Positions 10,458-19,082 of a DNA stretch of 64,000 nt are shown one piece after another. Position 1 is the first letter of the stretch. Each line of letters starts with the position of its first letter. The position numbers were made by a program, and so were the translations under genes. The notes beneath the pieces were generated by a model that did no database searches, was not told where the DNA came from, and saw only the letters and a list, made by a program, of their open reading frames with translations. The DNA is from [Mycobacterium] manitobense (GTDB taxonomy: Bacteria; Actinomycetota; Actinomycetes; Mycobacteriales; Mycobacteriaceae), in contig NZ_JACKSJ010000254.1 in the NCBI RefSeq assembly GCF_025821665.1, forward strand, positions 1-64,000. The letters are read 5' to 3'.

Positions 10458-12103
10458 ACGCTCTCCCCCGCCGGTTCGCGCTCCACCGCACCGCGTCGCG
10501 GCGCCCGGTCGGGCCGGGTGGGCTTGAGCGGCAACGGACTCGTCGTCACCTTGTGGCCGCGGACCAGCGGCAGCGTCAGGCGGAAGCAGGCCCCCTTGCC
10601 TGGCTCGCCCCACGCTTCCAGCCGGCCCTGGTGCAGCCGGGCGTCCTCGATGCTGATCGCCAGGCCCAGCCCGGTGCCACCCGAGCGGCGCACCCGCGAC
10701 GGATCAGACCGCCAGAACCGGCTGAACACCAGCTTCTCCTCACCGGGGCGCAGCCCGACGCCGTAGTCGCGCACCGTGACGGCGACGGTGTCCTCGTCGG
10801 CGGCCATCCGGATGCGCACCGGCTTGCGCTCGGCGTGGTCGATGGCGTTGGCGATCAGGTTCCGCAGGATGCGTTCCGCGCGGCGGGGATCCACCTCGGC
10901 GATCACCTCTTCGCCGGGCACGTCGACGATGAGCTCGACGTCGGCGTCCTGCGCGAGATGCCCGACGTTGTCCAGCGCGCTCTGCACGGTGTCGCGCAGA
11001 TCGACCGACTCCACCGACAGCTCGGCGACGCCGGCGTCGTGGCGGGAGATCTCGAGCAGGTCGTTGAGCAGCGTCTCGAACCGGTCGAGCTCGTTGACCA
11101 TGAGTTCGGTGGAGCGGCGCAGCGCCGGGTCGAGATCCTCGCTGTGGTCGTAGATCAGGTCTGCGGCCATCCGCACCGTGGTCAGGGGCGTGCGCAGCTC
11201 GTGGCTGACGTCGGAGGTGAAGCGGCGCTGCAGGTTGCCGAACTCCTCGAGCTGGGTGATCTGCCGCGACAGGCTCTCGGCCATGTCGTTGAAGGACACC
11301 GCCAGCCGAGCCATGTCGTCCTCGCCGCGCACCGGCATCCGCTCGGTCAGATGGCCTTCGGCGAACCGTTCGGCGATCCGCGATGCCGACCGCACCGGCA
11401 GCACGATCTGGCGGGCCACCAGCAGGGCGATCGCCGCCAGCAGGCCGAGCAGCACCACGCCGCCGGTGGCCATGGTGCCGCGCACCAGCGCGATGGTGCT
11501 CTCCTCGTTGCTCAGCGGGAAGATCAGGTACAGCTCCAGATTGGTCACCGGCGACGACGTCGGGCTGCCGACGATGAGCGCAGGTCCGGAGAAGCCCTCG
11601 GTGGTGACGGTGGCGTACTGGTAGCTGACCTGACCGGCCTGGACGAAGTCGCGCAGCGCCTCGGGCACCTGCTGCACCGGCCCGGCGGCGGTCGCGGCGC
11701 GCGGCCCGTCGCCCGGGACCACGAGCACGGCGTCGAACGGACCGCCGAGGCCGGCGCCCGCTTCGGCCTTGCGGTCGATGAGGGTGTTGCGGGCCAACTG
11801 CAGGCTGCTGTCCAGCGAGCGGCTCTCCTCGCCGCCCACGATGCCGCTGACTGTGTTGCGGGCGCGCTCGATCTCCTCGGTGGCGGCCTTGACCTTCACC
11901 TCGAGGATGCGGTCGGTGATCTGACTGGTGAGCACGAAGCCCAGAACGAGGATGACCGCGAGCGACAGCCCAAGCGTGAGCGAGACGACTCGCAGCTGCA
12001 GCGACCGGCGCCATGCCAGGCTGAGCGCGCGGCCCAGGGTGCCGAGGCCGCGCAGCAGCGGTGCCGACCGTCGGTGGATGCGGCGTCGCGAACTCCAGAT
12101 CAC
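10454..12103 (-). CDS. mtrB: Sensor histidine kinase MtrB
   Basis: Membrane sensor kinase of the essential MtrAB system, which ties cell division and wall metabolism to DNA replication. The 549 residues comprise TM1 at about 38-60, an extracytoplasmic domain to about 205, TM2 at 207-229 and a HAMP domain to about 282. The DHp domain has phosphoacceptor H301 in SHELRTPL. The ATPase domain shows N box NLIANAIDHA, G1 RDYGVGL and G2 GGTGLGLAI. The start is GTG at 12103. It follows mtrA after 22 bases and overlaps lpqB by four. The C-terminal tail after VRGHKVTTSPLPLKP is shorter than in M. tuberculosis. Confidence 0.97.
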   Translation of the reverse strand: MIWSSRRRIHRRSAPLLRGLGTLGRALSLAWRRSLQLRVVSLTLGLSLAVILVLGFVLTSQITDRILEVKVKAATEEIERARNTVSGIVGGEESRSLDSSLQLARNTLIDRKAEAGAGLGGPFDAVLVVPGDGPRAATAAGPVQQVPEALRDFVQAGQVSYQYATVTTEGFSGPALIVGSPTSSPVTNLELYLIFPLSNEESTIALVRGTMATGGVVLLGLLAAIALLVARQIVLPVRSASRIAERFAEGHLTERMPVRGEDDMARLAVSFNDMAESLSRQITQLEEFGNLQRRFTSDVSHELRTPLTTVRMAADLIYDHSEDLDPALRRSTELMVNELDRFETLLNDLLEISRHDAGVAELSVESVDLRDTVQSALDNVGHLAQDADVELIVDVPGEEVIAEVDPRRAERILRNLIANAIDHAERKPVRIRMAADEDTVAVTVRDYGVGLRPGEEKLVFSRFWRSDPSRVRRSGGTGLGLAISIEDARLHQGRLEAWGEPGKGACFRLTLPLVRGHKVTTSPLPLKPTRPDRAPRRGAVEREPAGESV

Positions 12104-12125
12104 GGCGCCGCCCGAGCGGCCACGG

Positions 12126-12812
12126 TCACGGAGGTCCGGCCTTGTATCCCACTCCTCGAACGGTCAACACCACCTGCGGGTTCTCCGGGTCCTTCTCGAC
12201 CTTGGCCCGCAGCCGCTGGACATGCACGTTCACCAAACGGGTGTCAGCGGGGTGACGGTATCCCCACACCTGTTCGAGCAGCACATCTCGAGTAAACACC
12301 TGGCGCGGTTTGCGTGCCAGCGCCACCAGCAGGTCGAACTCCAGCGGCGTCAGCGAGATCTGTTCGCCCATCCTGGTGACCTTGTGGGCAGGCACGTCGA
12401 TGTCGACGTCGGCGATGGACAGCAGCTCCGCGGGTTCGTCGTCGTTGCGGCGCAACCGGGCACGCACCCGGGCGACGAGCTCCTTGGGCTTGAACGGCTT
12501 CATCACGTAGTCGTCGGCGCCCGACTCGAGCCCGAGCACCACGTCGACGGTGTCGGTCTTGGCGGTCAGCATGACGATGGGCACGCCGGAGTCGGCGCGC
12601 AGGACCCGGCAGACGTCGATGCCGTTCATGCCGGGCAACATGAGATCCAGCAGCACGAGATCGGGCCGCAGCTCGCGGACCGCGGTGAGAGCCTGCGTGC
12701 CGTCACCGACCACCGCGGTGTCGAAGCCTTCTCCGCGCAGGACGATGGTGAGCATTTCGGCCAGCGATGGGTCGTCATCGACGACCAGGATCCTTTGCCT
12801 CATGGTGTCCAT
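12126..12812 (-). CDS. mtrA: Response regulator MtrA
   Basis: OmpR/PhoB-type response regulator, 228 residues, nearly identical in reading to M. tuberculosis MtrA. The receiver domain contains the acidic pocket VDDD (11-14), phosphoacceptor D56 in LLDLMLPG and K in MKPFKPKEL. The winged-helix domain ends VVLTVRGVGYKAG. The ATG at 12812 (MDTMRQRILVVDDD) matches known family starts; a longer frame reaches 12851 but adds no conserved residues. It is encoded between tmk (50 bases upstream) and mtrB. Confidence 0.97.
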   Translation of the reverse strand: MDTMRQRILVVDDDPSLAEMLTIVLRGEGFDTAVVGDGTQALTAVRELRPDLVLLDLMLPGMNGIDVCRVLRADSGVPIVMLTAKTDTVDVVLGLESGADDYVMKPFKPKELVARVRARLRRNDDEPAELLSIADVDIDVPAHKVTRMGEQISLTPLEFDLLVALARKPRQVFTRDVLLEQVWGYRHPADTRLVNVHVQRLRAKVEKDPENPQVVLTVRGVGYKAGPP

Positions 12813-12862
12813 GGTGTCACCAGATCGCGACAAAACACTGCTAGCGCGCACCCGCGAGTCGG

Positions 12863-13492
12863 CTAACGTCCCAGGTCGGCTGCCAGCTGTGCCGGGACGA
12901 CGTCAGGACCGACGCTGCGCCACGGCCCGCTCCAGTCGCGGGCCGCCAGTTCCCGGTAGACCGCGGCGGTGCGGGACTGCAGCCCCCCGTCGCGCTCGTA
13001 GATGTCCTTCGCGCGGGCGACGTCCTGTTCGGCCCGCCGATCGGCGCGGGCGGCGGCCAGTTCCACCGGCACGTCGAGCAGCAGCTGCCAGTCGGGCACC
13101 ACCAGGCGGAGGCGGTCGTATTCGAGGCTGCGGACCCACTCCACGACCTCGCCGTCGGCGCCCTGGCTGAGCCGGGCAGCGCTGTAGGCGGCGTTGGAGG
13201 CGACGTACCGGTCGAGGATGACGACGTCGTAGGCCGCGCTCAGGTGCCCGATCTCGTCGCGGGCGTCGGCGCGGTCGAGGGCGAACAGCACGGCCATCGC
13301 GTGGACCGACTGGGCGAGGTCGCCGTGCGCACCGTGCAGGGCCTCGGCAGCGAGGTCGGCGGTGACCGACCGGTGGTACCGCGGGAAGGCCAGGGTGGCG
13401 ACCGAACGTCCGGAAGACTCGAACGACGCCCGCAGCCCGGTGGTCAGCGTGTTCTTCCCCGCGCCGTCCACTCCCTCGATCGCGATGAGCAC
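12863..13492 (-). CDS. tmk: Thymidylate kinase
   Basis: Phosphorylates dTMP to dTDP for DNA synthesis. The 209-residue product starts with P-loop IEGVDGAGKNTL, has the substrate motif LDRYVASNAAYS in the middle and a lid region rich in Arg (AARADRRAEQDVARAKDIYE). The GTG at 13492 is preferred because GGAGAA lies nine bases upstream; the in-frame GTG at 13501 has no room for a ribosome binding site. The Shine-Dalgarno region abuts the short repeat at 13506-13528. Head of the tmk-mtrA-mtrB-lpqB gene string, as in M. tuberculosis Rv3247c. Confidence 0.95.
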   Translation of the reverse strand: MLIAIEGVDGAGKNTLTTGLRASFESSGRSVATLAFPRYHRSVTADLAAEALHGAHGDLAQSVHAMAVLFALDRADARDEIGHLSAAYDVVILDRYVASNAAYSAARLSQGADGEVVEWVRSLEYDRLRLVVPDWQLLLDVPVELAAARADRRAEQDVARAKDIYERDGGLQSRTAAVYRELAARDWSGPWRSVGPDVVPAQLAADLGR

Positions 13493-13505
13493 GCTGTTCA
13501 CTTCT

Positions 13506-13528
13506 CCCGGGTCGCTCCGCTCCTGCCC
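13506..13528. repeat. Copy 1 of a 23-bp dispersed repeat (tmk leader)
   Basis: A 23-base GC-rich word found again, with one substitution, twice inside purE at 46003-46025 and 46039-46061. Here it lies in the tmk 5' leader next to the ribosome binding site. Confidence 0.6.
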
Positions 13529-13659
13529 ACCGGCGAGCGTAACTGGTGCGTTCGACCCCCTCTGGCCGTCGATAGGCTTTCATCCGGCCATGTAGCAGCT
13601 GAGAGGAAGCTGTGGCGGGCGTATCGGAGCCGGCCGTCTAGTGACTGGGGGTTCGCCGG

Positions 13660-14451
13660 GTGGGGGGATCGGTAGAGGTCGTCGTCTCGGAGTTGGATTC
13701 GGCGGCCGCACGGCTGGCGGACGCCGGACAGCGCCTGCAGGACGGGCTGTCGGCCGTTGACCTGTCGGTCGACGAGCTGTTGGCGAAAGGCTGGAAGGGC
13801 GGCGCCGCGACGGCCTACACGGCCGAGTGGGACAAGTGGCACAACGGCGCGGGCCAGGTGGTCCGCGGGCTCCAGTCGATGTCGGAGTCGCTCAAGGCCG
13901 CGGGTGCGCAGTACGCCGCGACCGATCAGCAGGCTGCTGAAGCCGTGGGTTCGTCGTTCCAACCGACCGGCGGCGCACCAACCGGCGGGGCACCGAGTGG
14001 CAGCCCCAATGAGCCCGATGCGGCGGCGCGTCCCGGCGACAGCGCGGGTGGTGCCGCCCCGAGCAGTCAGGGTGGCACCGGCGCGATGGTCGAGATGATG
14101 AACCTCGGGCAGCCGGCGGCGCAGGCCGGACAGGCGCTCGGGCAGGCGACGGGGCAGCTTGCCGCCGGTCTGGCGCAGGCCGCCGCCGGGATCGCGCAGG
14201 CCGTGACGGCGTTGGCGCAACAGGCCGCACAAGCCGATGAGAAGGACGACGCGGAAGAGCAGGATGACGAGCGCGAGTCCTCGGATGAACAGACCGAGGA
14301 TCGCGACGGCGACGAAGCGACCGAGCAGCCGGCCGGTGCGGACGGGCCTGCGGCTCGTGCATCATCGAGCGCTCCGGTAGACGCCGTGCCGCAGTCCTCG
14401 CCGACGGCCGTTGTCCCTGCGGGTGTCTCGAGGCCTTCCGGTGCCGGGTAG
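13660..14451 (+). CDS. WXG100 (EsxF-like) protein with long acidic tail
   Basis: Type VII secretion substrate of the WXG100 family, 263 residues against the usual 100. The N-terminal helical hairpin has WKG at residues 45-47 and the export motif YxxxD (Y85, D89) after the second helix. Residues 105-263 form an extra tail: Gly/Pro/Ser repeats, an Ala/Gln-rich predicted helix (about 150-195), then an Asp/Glu-rich stretch. The start is GTG at 13660. Its last bases overlap the next WXG100 gene. The order long WXG100, short WXG100, big toxin mirrors esxF-esxE-cpnT of M. tuberculosis (Rv3905c-Rv3903c), where the two Esx proteins are needed for toxin export. It should form a heterodimer with the next product. 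Confidence 0.85.
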   Translation: MGGSVEVVVSELDSAAARLADAGQRLQDGLSAVDLSVDELLAKGWKGGAATAYTAEWDKWHNGAGQVVRGLQSMSESLKAAGAQYAATDQQAAEAVGSSFQPTGGAPTGGAPSGSPNEPDAAARPGDSAGGAAPSSQGGTGAMVEMMNLGQPAAQAGQALGQATGQLAAGLAQAAAGIAQAVTALAQQAAQADEKDDAEEQDDERESSDEQTEDRDGDEATEQPAGADGPAARASSSAPVDAVPQSSPTAVVPAGVSRPSGAG

Positions 14452-14743
14452 CGGCGGTGCCCCGCTTGTGGCGGACCTCGGGCAGCTGAGAGCGGCCGCC
14501 ATGCACATGGCCAGCTTCGGGAACGAAGTCACCGAGTGCCTTGATGACATCGACCGGGCCATGGCCGCGTTGCGGGCGACCTGGCATGGGGAGGCGTCGG
14601 AGGCTCAGGCTGAGGCCCAGCGGATGTGGACCGAAGGCGCCAAACAGATGCAAGAGGCGTTGACGCAGTTGCAGAAAGTCGTGGACACGGCGCGTTCCAA
14701 TTACGCCGATGCAGTGGCCAACAACAGTGAGATGTGGCCGTAG
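14441..14743 (+). CDS. WXG100 (EsxE-like) protein
   Basis: A 100-residue WXG100 protein with WHG at residues 48-50 between two amphipathic helices. It lacks a clear YxxxD/E at its C-terminus (YADAV), so the export motif of the pair is supplied by the upstream partner, as in other Esx heterodimers. The GTG at 14441 gives exactly the family length and overlaps the previous gene by 11 bases; an in-frame TTG at 14411 is the longer alternative. Its 3' end overlaps the toxin gene by 10 bases. It probably pairs with the 13660 product and helps deliver the toxin (inference from the EsxE/EsxF precedent). Confidence 0.87.
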   Translation: MPGSGGAPLVADLGQLRAAAMHMASFGNEVTECLDDIDRAMAALRATWHGEASEAQAEAQRMWTEGAKQMQEALTQLQKVVDTARSNYADAVANNSEMWP

Positions 14744-17700
14744 CAGTGCCCTCAGAAAGCGGCCACTCGCAAGGTGTCGGAGACATCCGCATCGAGGTGG
14801 ATCCCGAGGCGCTGATCCGTGCGGGTCAACGACTGGGGCTGCTCGGCACGCAGTTGGACGTGTTGATGGATGTGCTCCGCCCGCTGCTGTCGAGCGGCAT
14901 TGCGTCCGGTCTCGATCCGGCCGGATTCAACTTCGGGCTGGAATACGGCGATAGAGCAAAGGAATTCGCGGAGGCGCTGGCCAAGGGCGCGAACGCGTTC
15001 AAGTTTGTGGGCCACAAGCTGAAGGCGTCGGGACACAACTACAAGAACGCCGACGCCTCGTCGACCGTAGGCGGATCGGGACCCGCCGGCGGAGTAGGCG
15101 ACGCGCCCGGCGAGACGGCGCCTGCCGATACGACCATCGGCCCGAGCTTGGCCGTGGTGTTTCCCCCGGCCAAATGGTGGGTGGTCGCGCCATTCGTGGG
15201 CCTGGCGCTGACATGGCCAACGGGGAACCCGGCGATGTTGCGCGTCACCGCCGAGCAGTGGCGCAATCTCGCCAAAGGCTTCTCGGTCTTCGAAGGCGAG
15301 GTGCACGGGGTCAAGACCACCGTGTCCGCGCAGAAAATCCCTGAGGGCGAGAAAATAGGTGCAGCGCTCGACAAACTGGGCAGAGCGGCAACGGGTTTGG
15401 CCACCTTGGCCTCGCAGCTGGGAACCTTGGTAAGCGATTTCGCGGACAGCGTGCAGGAAACGCAGGACGCCATTCGCCGACTGCTCGACAGGCTGCTGTC
15501 GGTCAACGGCTTCATCGACACGGTGACCGGCATCTTCACCGGCGAAGCAGAAGAAATCATCAAGGAGGTCGCGCGCGACGTCCAAAGCGTGCTCGAGAAT
15601 TTCGTCGACCAGGTTCGCGGTATCGCCGGCCTTCTGGGGGAATTCACCGAATTACTCACCGAGGTCACCGAAGCATTCCAGAGCTTGGCCGACAAGACGT
15701 TGCGAGAGTCGCTCGGCGACCAGGTAGGTGGCGCACTCTCGGATTTCATCAAAATTCATACCGACCTTTCGCTCGGCGTGACGACGGGTCTGGTCAACAC
15801 GGTGGCTGGAACCGTGTCAATGGCCGATCCTGCGGTGTGGCAGGGCATGGCTCAAACAGCCTGGTCGGTCATTCAGGATCCCACGAAAGCCGATGACGTG
15901 GCCCTCGCGTCACTGAAGGAATTCGTCGCCTACGACAAGCTGACCGGCGACAATCCGGCGCGCGGCATCGGCGAAGCCGGGTTCAACGTCGCGTCGTTGT
16001 TCTTGCCTCCCGGCGGAGCGGCCTCGAAGACCGGCACCGTGGCCCGGGGCATCGATGCGGCCCGCCGACAGTTCGGTGATTCGGGTTCGCCTTCTTTCGA
16101 TGACCTGCCGGGCGCGGGACCCCAGGGACTGGGGGGTCTCGAAGACCTCACCGGGGGCGGATCCCGGGTGCCCGACGTTCCTGAGGTCCGACCGGGAGGA
16201 ATCCCCGACTCGGTGATCGGTCCGGTGCCACCCAACGGTATCGACGCGCCCCCGGCGAGCCCGCGGGGAGTTGAAGCGCCGGCCGCGCCGCCTGATCCGC
16301 CGTCGCCGACGGGTGCGCCCGGTGGCCGCGAGGGTCACGGGGATGGCGGTGGCAGCGGTCCCCCGCCGCCACCAGATCCGCCGGAGCGCACGCCAGGTCC
16401 GTCGGACGCCGGTCCGGGACGGGCAGACGGCCCGCCGTCGCAGTCACCGGCATCGCCGGGGCCGGGGTCTGCCGACGCGCCGGCCGCGCCCAACCATGCG
16501 CCGTCCCCGGATGACCCGACGCCGCCGGCGACTCCGCAGGCACCCGAATCCTCGGGTCCAACGGGCCAATCGCAGGCAGATCCGTCGCCGTCCGACACGG
16601 GTTCACCGACCGGCCATACGCCGGCGGCTGCGGATGCTCCCGCCGGCGGGCACGCGCCTGAACAACACGGGGGTGGCACGGGCGTAGGCGAGAATCCGGC
16701 GCATCAGCCAGGGGGCAACGACGCGCCGAGAGAGGGCCATCGGCCTGGCTCCGACGAGCACACCGCGCGACCCGATGAGCGCACGCACACGCCCGCCGAG
16801 CAGCACCCGGCCAATCCGCCTGCGGTAGAACAGCCGAGCGGTCATGAACGCGCTGCAGCGGAGGGTAACCAGACTCGAGAGCCGGCGCATGCAGCCGGTG
16901 AGAGCGACGCGGAGCGGCACGAGCCTGCGGGAATGATGCCGGTCGGGATGGGCGGATTCGGCACGCCCATGGCGTCACACGGGTCTGGGTCGTCACCGGG
17001 TGCCGCCGAAGGGTCGCCCGCGGCTCCCAAGGCGGCGACGTCGGATGCATCCACGCGCAACTTGGACGGGACAGGCCCGCGCGCCGCAACACCAGAAAGC
17101 CCTCGGGCACAACAGCCTGGCGCCGCGGGGCCGGGCGCTGGAAAGAGCTCGCCAGCTCCGATTGAGTCAGTACCGATGCACGTTGCGTCGCGTCCAGATA
17201 GTCCACTGCCGCATCAAGGAGACGAGAAGCACAGCCCGCCTCCGGACGACAGTGAGGCCGATAGTCCGCCGGCATCGCGACCGGAGGCTGACAACGCACC
17301 GGCCGATCGGCCCGATCACACCTCGAACCCTGAATCGAATGACTCGGCTGCCAGCAGTCGCGAAGGGCACAGCGCCGAAGGTAATGATGTTCCCCGTCAC
17401 GTCGAATTGTTGTCGCGTGAACTCGCGGACATGCGGCCGTGGGATCGTGAGCGAGTCGACCGAGCGATCACACCCGGGCGACTATTCCATGACCTGATCG
17501 AAAGCGGCTGCCCGGAAGCCATCGCAGCATCGGCGATTCGTAGTCCGTATGCGGGCATGACCGCACACCAGCTGCTCGAAAAGTTCTGGGATGCAGACAA
17601 GCACACGTGGAAGTGGCCACCGCACGACGGCTTCAAGGACGGCATATGGAGTGTCACCGATCGTATCCCAACGAATATCCGCTTGGACCGTATCGGGCTC

Positions 17701-18018
17701 GTTACCGAGCGCACGGGGGACTTCATGGGGGTGGAAGGAGACTCGTACCCCTCGCGCGGGCTCGCTCCCGGCACGTCGGGCGATTACAACGTGTTCCGTG
17801 GGACCGGGGCTACCCTGCCACCGGGATGGGAGGTCCGTTACGGAGAAGTGGCCGATGTCTTTGATCAGCCCGGCGGTGGCACACAATGGGTGGTCGTTGA
17901 CGAGTACGGCAAGACGGTCCTGATCGACACCCTGATTGAGGAAGAGCTTATTGTGCCGGTCTCGGGCCCATACTACGAGAACTGGATGCGCAATCGAGAG
18001 GCTGCCAATGGTCACTGA
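14734..18018 (+). CDS. CpnT-like type VII polymorphic toxin with C-terminal TNT-like NAD glycohydrolase domain
   Basis: A 1094-residue secreted toxin. Residues 1-110 form a WXG100-like hairpin ending in an export motif YxxxD (Y103, D107). Residues about 125-430 are helical with one hydrophobic stretch (WWVVAPFVGLAL), resembling the CpnT N-terminal channel domain. Residues about 460-880 are a Pro/Gly/Ser/His-rich linker. Residues about 950-1075 resemble the tuberculosis necrotizing toxin fold (DUF4237/TNT): RLDRIGLV, LPPGWEVRYGEVADVFDQ and GGGTQW. The Gln at about 1051 aligns by motif with the catalytic Gln of TNT. TNT hydrolyses NAD(P)+. The start is GTG 14734; GTG 14746 is possible. The 3' end overlaps the next gene by 11 bases, as expected for a toxin-immunity pair. 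GC content falls towards the 3' end. Confidence 0.85.
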   Translation: MAVAVPSESGHSQGVGDIRIEVDPEALIRAGQRLGLLGTQLDVLMDVLRPLLSSGIASGLDPAGFNFGLEYGDRAKEFAEALAKGANAFKFVGHKLKASGHNYKNADASSTVGGSGPAGGVGDAPGETAPADTTIGPSLAVVFPPAKWWVVAPFVGLALTWPTGNPAMLRVTAEQWRNLAKGFSVFEGEVHGVKTTVSAQKIPEGEKIGAALDKLGRAATGLATLASQLGTLVSDFADSVQETQDAIRRLLDRLLSVNGFIDTVTGIFTGEAEEIIKEVARDVQSVLENFVDQVRGIAGLLGEFTELLTEVTEAFQSLADKTLRESLGDQVGGALSDFIKIHTDLSLGVTTGLVNTVAGTVSMADPAVWQGMAQTAWSVIQDPTKADDVALASLKEFVAYDKLTGDNPARGIGEAGFNVASLFLPPGGAASKTGTVARGIDAARRQFGDSGSPSFDDLPGAGPQGLGGLEDLTGGGSRVPDVPEVRPGGIPDSVIGPVPPNGIDAPPASPRGVEAPAAPPDPPSPTGAPGGREGHGDGGGSGPPPPPDPPERTPGPSDAGPGRADGPPSQSPASPGPGSADAPAAPNHAPSPDDPTPPATPQAPESSGPTGQSQADPSPSDTGSPTGHTPAAADAPAGGHAPEQHGGGTGVGENPAHQPGGNDAPREGHRPGSDEHTARPDERTHTPAEQHPANPPAVEQPSGHERAAAEGNQTREPAHAAGESDAERHEPAGMMPVGMGGFGTPMASHGSGSSPGAAEGSPAAPKAATSDASTRNLDGTGPRAATPESPRAQQPGAAGPGAGKSSPAPIESVPMHVASRPDSPLPHQGDEKHSPPPDDSEADSPPASRPEADNAPADRPDHTSNPESNDSAASSREGHSAEGNDVPRHVELLSRELADMRPWDRERVDRAITPGRLFHDLIESGCPEAIAASAIRSPYAGMTAHQLLEKFWDADKHTWKWPPHDGFKDGIWSVTDRIPTNIRLDRIGLVTERTGDFMGVEGDSYPSRGLAPGTSGDYNVFRGTGATLPPGWEVRYGEVADVFDQPGGGTQWVVVDEYGKTVLIDTLIEEELIVPVSGPYYENWMRNREAANGH

Positions 18019-18670
18019 TACCCCTCGTGCGCAGAATGATCCGGATTTCGTCAACATCGCCGCGCATCTCGACAATTGGAGATCTGTACAACGCAGGCTG
18101 GCGCTGGACGTCTTCGACGAGCCCGACTGGGAGAACGGCCGCCTGTACTTTCGCAACGGCTACCGGCAGGGCGTCGAGACCTGGAAGCACTGGAAGGAAC
18201 GGGGCGATTGGGCGGCGTATGTCATTGAAGCCACAACTCGCGGATACACGAACGTGCTCTTCTCCTCGAAGGGGGAACGCGACGCGCACCGGTTCGAGCG
18301 AGTAGAAGCCGCTTTCACGCGGCCTATTGACGCAGGCAAGTTCGTACTGGCGCGAGTTGGCAGCACACTTCGCGTGTCTATGGGGCTCGATTCGCTGTCG
18401 GTGCGCTGGAGGCGTCAAGGGAACGATCCGCGAATGCGAACGGATCCTCCGAGCGCCGACCAACTCAATTACATGCTCCAGATATGCGCTGGCATCCAAC
18501 CGGGACTGCTCGAACAGCATTTGCTTCGATACTCACTGGCCGACCGCACCGAGTTCCACGCCTTGCCGTTACCGTCACAGGCTCCGATGATGAATGTTCT
18601 TCCGCTGACGTTCGATGAACTAGAAGCCCTCCTTCTGGAGGGTCTACCGCCGAAATATGAAGATCGCTGA
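18008..18670 (+). CDS. Unknown protein directly downstream of toxin, first immunity candidate
   Basis: A 220-residue protein without signal peptide or membrane segments, so cytosolic. No family was recognised with confidence. Visible features are an aromatic, basic N-terminal half (GRLYFRNGYRQGVETWKHWK), a mixed middle region and a hydrophobic acidic C-terminus (NVLPLTFDELEALLLEGLPP). The ATG at 18008 overlaps the toxin stop by 11 bases, so the two are translationally coupled. This is the position of the TNT antitoxin gene in M. tuberculosis (Rv3902c after cpnT). Base composition is clearly lower in GC (33 of 60 at 18001-18060) than in the flanks, suggesting acquired DNA. Immunity function is inferred from position. 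Confidence 0.75.
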   Translation: MVTDTPRAQNDPDFVNIAAHLDNWRSVQRRLALDVFDEPDWENGRLYFRNGYRQGVETWKHWKERGDWAAYVIEATTRGYTNVLFSSKGERDAHRFERVEAAFTRPIDAGKFVLARVGSTLRVSMGLDSLSVRWRRQGNDPRMRTDPPSADQLNYMLQICAGIQPGLLEQHLLRYSLADRTEFHALPLPSQAPMMNVLPLTFDELEALLLEGLPPKYEDR

Positions 18671-18741
18671 GCCGATCGGATGTGCGCAGCAGTTCCTCGA
18701 TGTCAGGACACTCCATCCGATCGGTTCAAGGAGACCGGACA

Positions 18742-19005
18742 TTGTTATTTGACGACGCTCACCACTTCAAGGAGGACCGTTTCGCGCTTGGCGTGGAGGC
18801 GAACTCCGGTCGCTACTACGCTTCCATACCGGTCAGTAACGGATTGGTCGACTATGAGGAGCACTACGAACTGACGGCGGAACAGTATCGGACCTTCTCT
18901 CTCGACCCCTGCGCCGCAGTCGACTTCGTCGAGGCTTGCCGCCGGCACGATCACGACGAACTTCTGATGCAGCAGCCGGGAATGAATAGAGGCACTCCTA
19001 TCTAA
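18742..19005 (+). CDS. Small unknown protein, second immunity candidate
   Basis: An 87-residue cytosolic protein starting at TTG 18742, chosen because AAGGAG lies eight bases upstream (18728-18733). It has a compact sequence with RYYASIPVSNGLVDYEEHYE, then ELTAEQYRTFSLDP, and a His/Asp/Glu-rich end HDHDELL. The Asp/Glu/Tyr-rich surface is typical of small toxin inhibitors, but no family was recognised. It lies 71 bases after the preceding gene and in the lowest-GC part of the island (31 of 60 at 18721-18780). It may be an additional or orphan immunity gene (inference). Confidence 0.68.
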   Translation: MLFDDAHHFKEDRFALGVEANSGRYYASIPVSNGLVDYEEHYELTAEQYRTFSLDPCAAVDFVEACRRHDHDELLMQQPGMNRGTPI

Positions 19006-19082
19006 GGCACCATCACTTCACGAAACGGCATTATCGTGCTCCGCGCATGCGCTGGACCCGGGAATGAAGGAGGGAGTCGCGG

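Noticed and set aside
18465..18716. Small antisense frames within the toxin-downstream genes
   Set aside because: No ribosome sites, and they mirror the plus-strand genes.
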